Assembly (NCBI GenBank): GCA_964235945.1
Contig: CAXSDV010000014.1
Coordinates: 1 to 54,296, forward strand
Source of the DNA: JASLDZ01 sp964235945
GTDB taxonomy: Bacteria > Pseudomonadota > Alphaproteobacteria > Caulobacterales > Caulobacteraceae
Direction: 5' to 3'
Length of the DNA: 54,296 nt
The first letter of the stretch is position 1, and each line of letters opens with the position of its first letter. Both the position numbers and the translations under genes were made by a program. The notes under the pieces were generated by a model that searched no databases, was not told the origin of the DNA, and was given only the letters and a program-made list of their open reading frames with translations. Shown piece by piece: positions 9,361 to 17,951 of the stretch.

Positions 9361-9822
9361 ATGGCGATGCAGACCGCGGCCGTCGCTCCGGCCGCGCTTC
9401 CATCCCACGCCCGAATCACCCCGCTGGCGTCCGGCCTGCTGATCGCGGCGGTGGTCACGGACCTGTTCTACTGGCTCACGGTCTCCACCCAGTGGGAGAC
9501 CTTCTCCATCTGGCTCATCACCGCGGGCCTGCTGGTCGCGGCCGTGGCGGCGATCGCCTTCGTCGTCGACCTCCTGACGCACCGCGACCTGGAGGTCGCG
9601 CCGCTCAAGTTCACCCTGTTCTTCTCCGCGGCGGTGGTGGGCGTGATCAACGCCTTCGTCCACAGCCGCGACGGCTTCACCGCCGTCGTGCCCACGGGGC
9701 TGGGACTCTCCGCACTCACCGCCTTGCTCCTGGTGTGCGCCGGCTGGCCGGACTGGAGCGCCACGCGCCCGGCCCACAGCGGGCGTCGCCGACCCGCCGC
9801 CCCCGCCGGACGCTCCGCATGA
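9361..9822 (+). CDS. DUF2231-type integral membrane protein
   Basis: The 153-aa protein has four hydrophobic segments (about residues 22-42, 49-70, 78-100 and 113-127). It resembles the DUF2231 family of small four-helix membrane proteins, found near redox enzymes. The function is unknown. The stop TGA (9820-9822) overlaps the ATG (9819) of the sugar dehydrogenase gene, so the two are translated together. The Arg/Pro-rich C-terminal tail is not part of the domain. A membrane partner for the PQQ dehydrogenase is a reasonable guess, not shown by sequence. Confidence 0.8.
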   Translation: MAMQTAAVAPAALPSHARITPLASGLLIAAVVTDLFYWLTVSTQWETFSIWLITAGLLVAAVAAIAFVVDLLTHRDLEVAPLKFTLFFSAAVVGVINAFVHSRDGFTAVVPTGLGLSALTALLLVCAGWPDWSATRPAHSGRRRPAAPAGRSA

Positions 9823-11180
9823 CCCCCCTCCGCTCCGCTTCCTTCCTCGCCGCCTCCGCCCTGGCCCTGGCCGCGTGCCAAGGCAAAGGCGGCTCGCCGG
9901 CCGCCCAGTATGGCGCGAACCCCGCCCTGCCCGCGCCGCACCAGTACCTGCTGCCGCCCATGCACATCGCTCCCGTGGCCAAGTGGGGGGCCGACACGCC
10001 GATCGTGCCCGCCGGCCTGCAGATCAAGGCGCTGGCCATGGGGTTGCCCCACGCGCGCTCGGTGTACGCCCTGCCCAATGGCGACGTGCTGGTGGCGGAG
10101 ACGGGCGGGCCCCAGGCCCCGATCAATCGGCCCAAAGACTTCGTGATGAGCTTCGTCCAGCGGTTCGCCGGCAAGAACGGCAAGGCCCCCAATCGCATCG
10201 TGCTGCTGCGCGACACGAACGGCGACGGCGTCGCCGACGTCCGCACCGTGCTGATCGACCACCTGACCTCGCCCTTCGGCATGGCCCTCGTGGGCAACGA
10301 CCTGTACGTGGCCGACACGGACGCCCTGTTGCGCTTCCCCTACACGCCCGGCCAGACGCACATCACCGCGACCCCGGCGCTGGTCACCTTGCTGCCCGGC
10401 GGCCCCATCGACCACCACTGGACCAAGAGCCTCGTGGCCTCGCCGGACGGGTCCAAGCTCTACGTGGGCGTGGGCTCCAACAGCAACATCACCGAGAACG
10501 GGCTGGAAGCCGAGAAGGACCGCGCCGCCATCTGGGAGGTGGACCGTGCGAGCGGGTTCAAGCGCCTCTACGCGGGCGGCCTGCGCAACCCCGCCGGCCT
10601 GGCGATACAGCCGGGCACCGGGCAGTTGTACGCGGTGGTCAACGAGCGTGACGAACTGGGCCCCGACCTCGTGCCCGATTATCTCACCTCCGTGAAGGAG
10701 AACGGCTTCTACGGCTGGCCGTTCAGCTATTACGGCCAGCACGTGGACGCCCGGGTGAAACCCCAGCGGCCGGACCTGGTGGCGCGCGCCATCCCGCCCG
10801 ACTACGCCCTGAGCTCCCACGTCGCACCCCTGGGCGTGGCGTTCTACGCCGCCGACGCCTTGCCCCCCGCCTATCGCGGCGGCGCCTTCGTGGGCGAGCA
10901 CGGCAGCTGGGACCGCAGCCCGCTGAACGGCTACAAGGTGGTCTACGTGCCCTTCACCAACGGGAAGCCCAGCGGCCCGCCCCAGGACGTGGTGACGGGC
11001 TTCCTGACGCATGACGACCACGCCCGAGGCCGCCCGGTGGGGCTGTCGATCGACCGCCAGGGCGCGCTGCTCATCGCCGACGACCTCGGCGGCGCCGTCT
11101 GGCGCGTGACGGCGGCCCCCTCGGCGCCCGTTCAGCAGCACGCGCGCGCCGTTAACCGTCGGGCGACGCCCACCGCCTGA
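9819..11180 (+). CDS. PQQ-dependent sugar (sorbosone-type) dehydrogenase lipoprotein
   Basis: The 453-aa protein starts MTPLRSASFLAASALALAAC, with a lipobox LAAC at residues 17-20, then a six-bladed beta-propeller of the soluble aldose/sorbosone dehydrogenase family. Landmarks are SVYALPNGDVLVAETGG, LLRDTNGDGVADVRTVLIDHL, LVASPDGSKLYVGVGSNSN, RLYAGGLRNPAGLAIQPGTG, GFYGWPFSYYGQHVD and FVGEHGSWDRSPLNGYKVVY. Such enzymes oxidise aldoses or sorbosone in the periplasm with PQQ and pass electrons to the respiratory chain. No PQQ synthesis genes are in the window. The ATGA overlap with the DUF2231 gene argues for a joint function. Substrate cannot be read from the sequence. Confidence 0.9.
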   Translation: MTPLRSASFLAASALALAACQGKGGSPAAQYGANPALPAPHQYLLPPMHIAPVAKWGADTPIVPAGLQIKALAMGLPHARSVYALPNGDVLVAETGGPQAPINRPKDFVMSFVQRFAGKNGKAPNRIVLLRDTNGDGVADVRTVLIDHLTSPFGMALVGNDLYVADTDALLRFPYTPGQTHITATPALVTLLPGGPIDHHWTKSLVASPDGSKLYVGVGSNSNITENGLEAEKDRAAIWEVDRASGFKRLYAGGLRNPAGLAIQPGTGQLYAVVNERDELGPDLVPDYLTSVKENGFYGWPFSYYGQHVDARVKPQRPDLVARAIPPDYALSSHVAPLGVAFYAADALPPAYRGGAFVGEHGSWDRSPLNGYKVVYVPFTNGKPSGPPQDVVTGFLTHDDHARGRPVGLSIDRQGALLIADDLGGAVWRVTAAPSAPVQQHARAVNRRATPTA

Positions 11181-11197
11181 CGAACGCCTGACGCGCT

Positions 11198-11219
11198 CGG
11201 GCCGCCTCAGGGCGGCCCG
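11198..11219. terminator. GC hairpin between convergent genes
   Basis: A 9-bp perfect stem (CGGGCCGCC / GGCGGCCCG) with loop TCAG begins 18 bases after the sugar dehydrogenase stop. A second, imperfect inverted repeat with GGCGCC arms follows at about 11226-11251. Neither has a T-run. The position between convergent genes suggests a bidirectional transcription end. Confidence 0.55.
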
Positions 11220-11310
11220 CCCTCGGGGGCGCCAAGCCTTTGGGCGCCTCCCGACGGTGGACGCGTCCCCCGTCGGGCTCGTCCCAGACCTGTCCACCCC
11301 CGACCGGGCG

Positions 11311-11529
11311 CTACTCGACCGGCCCGGTGACGTAGCGGGCGGCCACGCGGCCGTCGCGCAGGGTGACGGTGATCTCCGTGGGCGCGCCCGCGTCAGCCAG
11401 CTGGGTCGCCAGAAGCTTGGCCGCACGCTCGGCCTGCGCCCCGCTGCGGAATATCATGGGATTGTCGACGCTCTGGTGCTCGACCATCCAGCCGCGGTCG
11501 CCGGCGGGGCGGATCGTGATGGACTGCAT
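11311..11529 (-). CDS. Small DUF2188-like protein
   Basis: This 72-aa product reads as an N-terminal beta-strand pair (QSITIRPAGDRGWMVEH), a helix (SGAQAERAAKLLATQLADAG) and a C-terminal strand ending RDGRVAARYV. The layout resembles DUF2188, small proteins of unknown function found in many proteobacteria. I chose ATG 11529 because GGAGG lies 9 bases upstream on the minus strand; a GTG three codons earlier (11538) abuts that same GGAGG and is less likely. It is followed at a distance by convergent traffic from the sugar dehydrogenase gene. Confidence 0.65.
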   Translation of the reverse strand: MQSITIRPAGDRGWMVEHQSVDNPMIFRSGAQAERAAKLLATQLADAGAPTEITVTLRDGRVAARYVTGPVE

Positions 11530-11594
11530 GACGCTCACCCTCCAACACTCTCCTTATAACGCCGGGAGGAGGCGTTCGCGGGGCCGACTTGCTA

Positions 11595-12032
11595 CTATTC
11601 GGTGACGCCGGCGCGGATCGGCGCCCCACGCGCGCGGCGGGACGGGCGACCGATCACCTCGCCCGCCCACAGCGCCCACACGACGAACACCGGCTGGAAG
11701 GCCAGGCGCGGCGCGTGGTACCACCAGCTCGACGGCAGGCCCGGCACGTGCACGCGGTCCAGCGCGTGGTGCAGGTTGGCCGGGAACACGGCCACCGCAT
11801 AGATCGCCAGCATCACCCCCGACAGCCGCCGCAGGGGCGGGACGAGCAGGCCCGCGCCCCCCGCCACCTCGCAGGCCCCGGTGAACAGCACCACCTCGCG
11901 CGGGGCGGGGACCCAGGCGGGCATGATGGGCAGGAATCGGTCGGGCGCCGTCAGGTGGAAGACGCCGAAGCCGATGTAGACGCCGGCCAGCAGAAGGCGC
12001 GCCCCCGTCCGGAAGATGGAGGGCGCGCCCAT
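11595..12032 (-). CDS. DoxX-like membrane protein
   Basis: The 145-aa protein has four hydrophobic helices: FRTGARLLLAGVYIGFGVFH, EVVLFTGACEVAGGAGLLVP, LSGVMLAIYAVAVFPANLHHA and AFQPVFVVWALWAGEVI. The pattern, with conserved Gly-Ala-Cys-Glu in helix 2 and PANLHHAL after helix 3, fits the DoxX/DUF417-like family of small redox-associated membrane proteins. Function is not defined. Its ATG lies 4 bases after the stop of the upstream lipoprotein gene once the 55-bp duplicated contig end is collapsed, so the two probably form an operon. Confidence 0.8.
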   Translation of the reverse strand: MGAPSIFRTGARLLLAGVYIGFGVFHLTAPDRFLPIMPAWVPAPREVVLFTGACEVAGGAGLLVPPLRRLSGVMLAIYAVAVFPANLHHALDRVHVPGLPSSWWYHAPRLAFQPVFVVWALWAGEVIGRPSRRARGAPIRAGVTE

Positions 12033-12224
12033 CGCGTCAGCCCTTGGGCGGGGCGGCGGGAGCCGGGGCNNNNNNNNNNNNNNNNNNNNNNNNNNNNNNN
12101 NNNNNNNNNNNNNNNNNNNNNNNNNNNNNNNNNNNNNNNNNNNNNNNNNNNNNNNNNNNNNNNNNNNNNGATGGAGGGCGCGCCCATCGCGTCAGCCCTT
12201 GGGCGGGGCGGCGGGAGCCGGGGC
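12015..12224. repeat. Duplicated 55-bp contig ends around a gap
   Basis: Positions 12015-12069 and 12170-12224 are identical over all 55 bases and flank 100 N. This is what de Bruijn assembly with k = 55 followed by scaffolding leaves behind. In the real genome the two copies are probably one sequence, so 155 bases here should be removed. The repeat contains the start of the DoxX gene and the stop of the lipoprotein gene. Confidence 0.9.
12070..12169. other. 100-N scaffold gap, likely artefactual
   Basis: There are exactly 100 N between two identical 55-mers. Collapsing the copies restores a normal junction (stop TGA, four bases, ATG), so no sequence need be missing. Confidence 0.97.
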
Positions 12225-12443
12225 GGGGGCGGCCGCGGCGGCCTGCTTGGCCTGCTTGTGCTTCTTCATCTCATGGCCCACCGCGCAGCCGCCGACGGCG
12301 CCCACGCCCGCATGGTGGCCGGCCATGTGGCCGGCCACGCCGCCCACCACCGCGCCGCCGAGGCAGCCCGCCTGGGCGGTGGTGGAGGCGCAGGCCAGGA
12401 CGGCGGCGGCGAGGGCGGCGCCCATCAGGGTGGAACGGGTCAT
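12192..12443 (-). CDS. Small glycine-zipper lipoprotein/secreted protein
   Basis: The 83-aa product begins MTRSTLMGAALAAAVLACAS, giving either a lipobox (VLAC) or a signal peptide cut after AQA. The mature part has a glycine-zipper-like stretch, GGAVVGGVAGHMAGHHAGVG, then a charged KKHKQAKQ segment and an Ala/Pro-rich tail. Glycine-zipper proteins of this size are often envelope proteins; no function can be assigned. I chose ATG 12443 rather than the in-frame upstream ATG at 12500 because it places the signal peptide at the N-terminus. It precedes the DoxX gene. Confidence 0.65.
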   Translation of the reverse strand: MTRSTLMGAALAAAVLACASTTAQAGCLGGAVVGGVAGHMAGHHAGVGAVGGCAVGHEMKKHKQAKQAAAAAPAPAPAAPPKG

Positions 12444-12611
12444 GGAAAGCTCCGGTCTGTCCCGGCCGGAACGGCGCGAGGATGAAGCCTCATAGCGCAC
12501 GCGTCGGACAAGCGCCCGGCCTGCGGGCGACTTCGCTGTAAGCCTCGCCGCCCGCCGTCATCGGCCTGTCACGGGCGTCGTGGATAGGGCGGGCGCGCCG
12601 GAGCCCCTCCC

Positions 12612-14189
12612 ATGACCCAATCCCCGCTTTCCACCGGTCCCCTCCGGCGCACGGTGCTGGCCGGACTCGCCGCGGGGCTGGCGGCCCCGGCGGTGGTGCG
12701 CGCCCAGGCGCCGTTCGTGGACGCGCCGTTCCGCCTGGGGGTGGCCAGCGGCGACCCGGCCCCGGACGGCTTCGTGATCTGGACGCGCCTGGCCCCGCGG
12801 CCGCTGGAGCCGCACGCGGGCATGCCCATGGCGGTCGTGCCCGTGACCTGGGAGGTCGCCGCCGACGAGCGCTTCAAGACGGTGGTGGCCCACGGCGAGG
12901 CCCCGGCGCGCCCGGAGCTCGGCCACTCGGTCCACGTGGAGGTGGAGGGGCTGCAGAGCGACCGCCCCTACTGGTACCGCTTCGCCTGCGGCCGCGACCG
13001 GAGCTTCGCCGGGCGCGCGCGCACCCTGCCCGCGGCGGGCGCCAAGCTCGACCGTGTGCGATTCGTCGCCACCGGCTGCCAGCACTACGAGCAGGGCCTG
13101 TTCACCGCCTATCGCCGCATCGCGCAGGAGGAGGCGGACTTCGTCTGGCACTACGGGGACTACATCTACGAGGGCCGCGACGAGCCCGTGCGCGTGGACC
13201 GCGCCTCCGGCCTGCCCGTGCCCGTCGTGCGCGAGCACCACGGCGACGAGCCCTACAGCCTGGACGACTACCGGACGCGCTACGCCCAGTACAAGATGGA
13301 TCCCGACCTGCAGGCCGCCCACGCCGCCCACACCTGGTGGACCACCTGGGACGACCACGAGATCGACAACAACTGGGCTGGCGACCACGACCAGGACGGC
13401 ACGCCGCCCGAGGTGTTCGACCTGCGCCGCCAGGCCGCCGCCCAGGCCTATTACGAGAACATGCCGCTGCGCCGCCGCAGCTTCCCGCACGGCGCGGCCA
13501 TCCAGGTGTTCCGCCGCGCGAGCTATGGCGACCTCATGGACGCGCACTTCCTGGACACGCGCCAGTTCCGCGACGACCAGCCGTGCGGCGACAACTTCAA
13601 ACCCGCCTGCGCCGAGGCGCTGGATCCCAAGCGCACCATCATGGGCGCGCAGGAGGAGCGCTGGCTGTTCGACGGCCTGGCGCACGGGACCGCGCGCTGG
13701 AACCTGATCGCCAACCAGGTGATGATGATGCCGCTGGACCGGCGCACCTCCGACGAGGGGCCCGTCACCTGGAACATGGACTCCTGGGCGGGCTATCCCG
13801 CCGCCCGCCGGCGCCTGCTGGACCACATCGAAGCGCGGCGCCTGACCAACGTGGTGGTCTGCACCGGGGACGAGCACCAGCACTATGCGGGCGAGCTGCG
13901 CGGGCGCGGCGGCGAGGGCCCGGCGGTGGCGACCGAGTTCGTGGCCACCTCCGTCAGCTCCGGCGGCGACGGACAGGACGTCCGCCCCGGGACCGAGACG
14001 ATCCTGCGCCACAACCCGCACTGCAAGCTGATCAACGACCAGCGCGGCTACCTCGTCTGCGACGTGGGCCGCGACCGCTGGCGCTCGGAGCTGAAGGTGC
14101 TGGACGCGGTGACCCGGCCGGACGGCCGGCTCTCCACCCGCGCGGCGTTCGAGGTGGAGCGCGGCGCGCCCGGCCTGCACCCGGCCTGA
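12612..14189 (+). CDS. phoD: PhoD-family alkaline phosphatase/phosphodiesterase
   Basis: The 525-aa protein has a Tat-type signal (LRRTVLAGLAAGLAAPAVVRA) and a PhoD fold: an N-terminal beta domain beginning FRLGVASGDPAPDGFVIWTR, then metal and catalytic motifs VATGCQHYEQGLFTAY, WHYGDYIYEG, TTWDDHEIDNNW and FLDTRQFRDDQP, and a late VCTGDEHQHYAGELRG. PhoD enzymes are secreted by Tat and release phosphate from mono- and diesters in the periplasm, using Fe3+ and Ca2+. Length is normal for the family. No Pho box could be recognised in the 168 bases upstream. Confidence 0.94.
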   Translation: MTQSPLSTGPLRRTVLAGLAAGLAAPAVVRAQAPFVDAPFRLGVASGDPAPDGFVIWTRLAPRPLEPHAGMPMAVVPVTWEVAADERFKTVVAHGEAPARPELGHSVHVEVEGLQSDRPYWYRFACGRDRSFAGRARTLPAAGAKLDRVRFVATGCQHYEQGLFTAYRRIAQEEADFVWHYGDYIYEGRDEPVRVDRASGLPVPVVREHHGDEPYSLDDYRTRYAQYKMDPDLQAAHAAHTWWTTWDDHEIDNNWAGDHDQDGTPPEVFDLRRQAAAQAYYENMPLRRRSFPHGAAIQVFRRASYGDLMDAHFLDTRQFRDDQPCGDNFKPACAEALDPKRTIMGAQEERWLFDGLAHGTARWNLIANQVMMMPLDRRTSDEGPVTWNMDSWAGYPAARRRLLDHIEARRLTNVVVCTGDEHQHYAGELRGRGGEGPAVATEFVATSVSSGGDGQDVRPGTETILRHNPHCKLINDQRGYLVCDVGRDRWRSELKVLDAVTRPDGRLSTRAAFEVERGAPGLHPA

Positions 14190-14282
14190 CCCGCGCGGCG
14201 GCCCTCGCCTGGCGCTCCGCTCCCAGGTTAAGCTGATGCGGCGTGCGGCGCCGGATGCGGCGCGCGTGAAGGGAAGACACCG

Positions 14283-15983
14283 ATGCGACCGATCCGGCCC
14301 TGGGCCGCCCGCCTCACGTGCGCCTCGGCGCTGGCGCTCGCCTCCCTCCTGTCCGCCTCGGGCGCCGGGGCGTCCGAGCCCACGCCCAAGGCGCGGCCGG
14401 ACGCCGCCAAGCCCGACGCCTCGTCCTCCGCCGCCCCCGACCAGGGCGTGCTGTTCGCCCCCGAGCAGTCGGAAAGCTCGGGATCGGTCACGGTGGGCGG
14501 CCGGCGCATCGACTATCGCGCGGTGGCGGGAACCCTCGTGGTCCACCCCAAGGGCTGGGACGACGCGGCCGCGCGCGAGCGGCGCGAAGGGCGCGGCAAG
14601 CCCGACGACGACGAGAAGAACCTGGGCGACAAGGCCAACCCCCAGGCCGAAGCCTCCATGTTCTACGTGGCCTACTTCGCCAAGGGCGCGCCCTCGGCGG
14701 ACCGGCCGATCACCTTCCTGTACAACGGCGGCCCCGGCTCCTCGACCGTGTGGCTGCACATGGGCGCCTTCGGTCCGCGCCGGGTGGTGACGGCGGACGA
14801 CACCCACACCCCCGCCGCCCCCTACCGGCTGGTGGACAACGCCTACAGCCTGCTGGACGCCACCGACCTCGTGTTCATCGACGCGCCGGGCACGGGCTTC
14901 AGCCGGGTGGCCGGGCGCGACAAGGAGAAAAGCTTCTTCGGCGTGGACGCGGACGCCTACGCCTTCACCCAGTTCATCCAGGGCTTCCTCGGCCGCTACG
15001 GCCGCTGGAACAGCCCCAAGTACCTGTTCGGCGAAAGCTACGGCACGCCGCGCTCGGCGGCGGTGGCGGCCAACCTGACCACGGGATCGGACACCGACCT
15101 CAACGGCGTGATCCTCCTGTCGCAGATCCTCAACTTCGACCTGTCGGCCGACGCTCCCCAGTTCAACCCGGGCACGGACGAGGCCTACGTCACCGCCCTG
15201 CCGACCTACGCGGCCACCGCCTGGTACCACCACCGCCTGCCCGGCGAACGACCGGCCGACCTGCGCGCCTTCTTGCGCGAGGTGGAGCGCTTCGCCGCAG
15301 GCGACTACGCCCAGGCGCTGCAGGCGGGCTCCGAGCTTTCGCCGGAGCGGCGGCGCGCGGTGGCCGAGCAGTTCGCGCGCTATACGGGCGTGCCCGCCGC
15401 CTACGTGCTGAAGGCCGACCTGCGGCTGACGGGCGGCACCTTCCAGAAAGCGCTGCAGGACTCCGCCGGCCTGACCACCGGCCGGCTGGACACGCGCTTC
15501 TCGGGGCCCGACCTCGACCCCTTGAGCAAGGAGTCGGAGTACGACCCCCAGTCGGCGGCGATCAGTTCGGCCTACGTGTCGACGTTCAACGACTACGTCC
15601 GCAAGACGCTGCACTTCGGCGAGGACCGCACCTACAAGCCCGAGATCGACGTGGGCAAGGAGTGGAACAACAGCCACCAGCCGCCCGGCGCGCCCTACCC
15701 CATTCCCGGCGCGCTCAATCTGATGCCCGACCTCGCCGCGGCGATGAAGTACGACCCCGGGCTGAAGGTGATGGTCAACGGCGGCTTTTACGACCTCGCC
15801 ACGCCCTATTACGAGGGCTGGTACGAGATGCACCACATGCCGATCCCGCCGGCGCTGCAGTCCAACATCGAGTACAAGTACTACGAGTCCGGCCACATGG
15901 TGTACGCCCACGAGCCGGCGCTGAAGGAACTGCACGACAACGTGGCCGACTTCATCCGCCGCACCGACAACCTGCCGCGCTGA
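14283..15983 (+). CDS. Peptidase S10 (serine carboxypeptidase-like), first copy
   Basis: The 566-aa product has a signal peptide (LTCASALALASLLSASGAGA), the oxyanion-hole region FLYNGGPGSSTVWLHMG, the active serine as Ser252 in LFGESYGTPRSAAV, the Asp in VMVNGGFYDLATPYYEG and the His in KYYESGHMVYAHE. S10 enzymes remove C-terminal residues at acid pH; bacterial ones are poorly studied and exported. ATG 14283 gives the signal peptide at the right place. The HerA-like gene follows after 7 bases. A second, diverged S10 gene lies at 32.4-34.0 kb in this window. Confidence 0.92.
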   Translation: MRPIRPWAARLTCASALALASLLSASGAGASEPTPKARPDAAKPDASSSAAPDQGVLFAPEQSESSGSVTVGGRRIDYRAVAGTLVVHPKGWDDAAARERREGRGKPDDDEKNLGDKANPQAEASMFYVAYFAKGAPSADRPITFLYNGGPGSSTVWLHMGAFGPRRVVTADDTHTPAAPYRLVDNAYSLLDATDLVFIDAPGTGFSRVAGRDKEKSFFGVDADAYAFTQFIQGFLGRYGRWNSPKYLFGESYGTPRSAAVAANLTTGSDTDLNGVILLSQILNFDLSADAPQFNPGTDEAYVTALPTYAATAWYHHRLPGERPADLRAFLREVERFAAGDYAQALQAGSELSPERRRAVAEQFARYTGVPAAYVLKADLRLTGGTFQKALQDSAGLTTGRLDTRFSGPDLDPLSKESEYDPQSAAISSAYVSTFNDYVRKTLHFGEDRTYKPEIDVGKEWNNSHQPPGAPYPIPGALNLMPDLAAAMKYDPGLKVMVNGGFYDLATPYYEGWYEMHHMPIPPALQSNIEYKYYESGHMVYAHEPALKELHDNVADFIRRTDNLPR

Positions 15984-15990
15984 GCCGACC

Positions 15991-17499
15991 ATGGACGTTC
16001 CCGCGGGCGAGGTGCTGATCGGCGTGGGCGAGGACGGGGCGGCGGTGACGCTGCGCCTGGACCGCGCCAACCGCCACGGCTTGGTGGCCGGGGCGACGGG
16101 CACGGGCAAGACCGTCACCCTGCAGGTGATGGCCGAGGCGTTCAGCGCCGCGGGGGTGCCCGTGTTCGCCGCCGACGTGAAGGGCGACCTGGCCGGAATC
16201 AGCCAGGCGGCGGCCCCCTCCGACAAGCTGCGCGCCCGCGCCGCCGCGCTGGGGCTGGAGGTCGCGCCCGCGGCCTCCCCCGTCGTGTTCTGGGACCTGT
16301 TCGGCGTGCAGGGCCACCCGGTGCGCGCCACGGTGAGCGAACTCGGCCCGGTGCTGCTGGGGCGCCTGCTCCAGCTCAACGACGTGCAGGCGGGGGTGCT
16401 GAACCTCGTGTTCCACGTGTGCGACGCCGAGGGGCTGTTGCTGCTCGACATGGACGACCTGCAGGCCGCGCTGCAGCACGTGTCGCAGAACGCCAAGAGC
16501 TACGCCGCCCAGTACGGCGCGGTGGCCCCCGCCAGCGTGGCGGCGATCCAGCGGGGCCTGCTGACCCTGCGCACCGCGGGCGGCGACCACCTGTTCGGCG
16601 AGCCGGCGCTCAAGCTCGCCGACCTGATGCGCTGCGACACCACCGGCCGCGGCTTCGTCAGCGTGCTGGCGGCCGACAAGCTGGTGCAGGACGCGGGACT
16701 CTACGCCGTGTTCCTGCTGTGGCTGATGAGCGAATTGTTCGAGGCGCTGCCGGAGGTGGGCGACCCCGACAAGCCCAAGCTCGTGTTCTTCTTCGACGAG
16801 GCGCACCTGCTGTTCACCGACGCGCCCAAGCCGCTGCTGCAGAAGGTCGAGCAGGTGGTGCGGCTCGTGCGCTCCAAGGGCGTGGGGATCTACTTCGTCA
16901 CCCAGAACCCCCAGGACGTGCCGGAGACGGTGCTGGCCCAGCTCGGCCTGCGCGTGCAGCACGCCCTGCGCGCCTACACGCCCGCCGAGCAGGCGGCGCT
17001 GAAGGCGGCGGCGCAGAGCTTCCGCGCCAACCCCGCCTTCGACAGCGCCGAGGCCATCCAGGCGCTTCCGGTCGGCGAAGCGCTGGTGAGCGTGCTGGAC
17101 GCGGCGGGGGCCCCCACGGTGGTCAGCCGCACGCGGGTGCGGCCGCCGCACTCGCGCATCGGCCCGGTCACGCCGCAGGAGCGCGCACGCACGATGGCGG
17201 CCAGCCCCGTGGCGGGGCTGTACGACCAGGCGCTCAACCGCGAGAGCGCCTTCGAGGTGCTGAACGCCCGCGCCGAAGCGGCCGCACGGACCGCCCAGGC
17301 CCCCGCCGCCGCGCCGGCCCCGGCGCACGCGCCCTCCGCGTCGCCCTCTTCGCCCGCCTCGGGCAAGCCGGGGCTGGGGCAGGTGCTGATGACCTCCGCG
17401 CTGCGGGCGGCGAGTTCGAGCTTCGGCCGGCAGGTGGCCAACCAGATCGGACGCCAACTGGTGCGCGGCGTGCTGGGCTCCCTGTCGCGCGGGCGCTGA
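15991..17499 (+). CDS. DUF853/HerA-like ATPase (YjgR family)
   Basis: The 502-aa product is a P-loop ATPase with Walker A GATGTGKTVTLQ at about residues 32-43, the following AADVKGDLAGISQAA, Walker B LVFFFDEAHLLFTDAP, and an arginine/sensor region GIYFVTQNPQDVPETVL. The C-terminal tail is Ala/Pro-rich and ends with a conserved block (LGQVLMTSALRAASSSFGRQ). YjgR-type proteins are related to archaeal HerA DNA pumps, but their function in bacteria is not established. It follows the S10 peptidase by 7 bases; the pairing looks operonic but functionally unexplained. Confidence 0.92.
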   Translation: MDVPAGEVLIGVGEDGAAVTLRLDRANRHGLVAGATGTGKTVTLQVMAEAFSAAGVPVFAADVKGDLAGISQAAAPSDKLRARAAALGLEVAPAASPVVFWDLFGVQGHPVRATVSELGPVLLGRLLQLNDVQAGVLNLVFHVCDAEGLLLLDMDDLQAALQHVSQNAKSYAAQYGAVAPASVAAIQRGLLTLRTAGGDHLFGEPALKLADLMRCDTTGRGFVSVLAADKLVQDAGLYAVFLLWLMSELFEALPEVGDPDKPKLVFFFDEAHLLFTDAPKPLLQKVEQVVRLVRSKGVGIYFVTQNPQDVPETVLAQLGLRVQHALRAYTPAEQAALKAAAQSFRANPAFDSAEAIQALPVGEALVSVLDAAGAPTVVSRTRVRPPHSRIGPVTPQERARTMAASPVAGLYDQALNRESAFEVLNARAEAAARTAQAPAAAPAPAHAPSASPSSPASGKPGLGQVLMTSALRAASSSFGRQVANQIGRQLVRGVLGSLSRGR

Positions 17500-17504
17500 G
17501 CGGC

Positions 17505-17530
17505 CCGGGTCGGCGCCCCGGGTCGGCGCC
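17505..17530. repeat. Tandem 13-bp duplication
   Basis: CCGGGTCGGCGCC is present twice in direct tandem just after the HerA-like stop codon and before the convergent DUF805 stop. It looks like a simple slippage duplication; no function is suggested. Confidence 0.8.
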
Positions 17531-17534
17531 GCGG

Positions 17535-17951
17535 TCAGCGCGCCGGAGCGGCGGCGCGCGCGCGGGCGCGGGCGAACCCTGGCGGCGGCCCGAAGCGGTT
17601 GAAGCGCGGCTGGCCCGGCAGGCCGACGAGCTCGACGGCGGAGGCGGCCAGCACCAGCGCGAACGCCCAGCCCAGCCCCTGGGGCCGCGGCCACACGTTG
17701 ACGAAGGCCAGCAGCACCAGCGCGCTCCACCAGCCCGAGCGCCCGCGGTCGTGCAGCCGCTTGGAGATCACCGCGCACGCCGCGGCCGCCAGCAGCAGGT
17801 CGGCCAGCCACCCCGTCCAGCGGCGCACCTCCGGCGTGGCCAGGCCGTCGTAGAGCGCGAGAACGGCCACCAGCGCGACGGCCGCCCCCAGGAAGGCGCC
17901 GCGGCCGATCCGCCCGGCGCCGTTGAACAGGAGCTGGTCGAGCGGCGTCAC
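17535..17951 (-). CDS. DUF805 membrane protein, distal copy
   Basis: This 138-aa protein starts with the DUF805 pattern LDQLLFNGAGRIGRGAFLGA, followed by hydrophobic helices and the family signature SKRLHDRGRSGWWSALVLL, and ends PGQPRFNRFGPPP. DUF805 proteins are small inner-membrane proteins of unknown role. The start is GTG 17951, which overlaps the stop of the preceding DUF805 gene (GTGA). It is the last gene of a pccA-DUF805-DUF805 chain. Confidence 0.85.
   Translation of the reverse strand: MTPLDQLLFNGAGRIGRGAFLGAAVALVAVLALYDGLATPEVRRWTGWLADLLLAAAACAVISKRLHDRGRSGWWSALVLLAFVNVWPRPQGLGWAFALVLAASAVELVGLPGQPRFNRFGPPPGFARARARAAAPAR

Noticed and set aside
12015..12224. True direct repeat or small mobile element
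   Set aside because: The repeat is exactly 55 bases and abuts a 100-N run on both sides, as at 22.4 kb, which fits contig overlap rather than biology.
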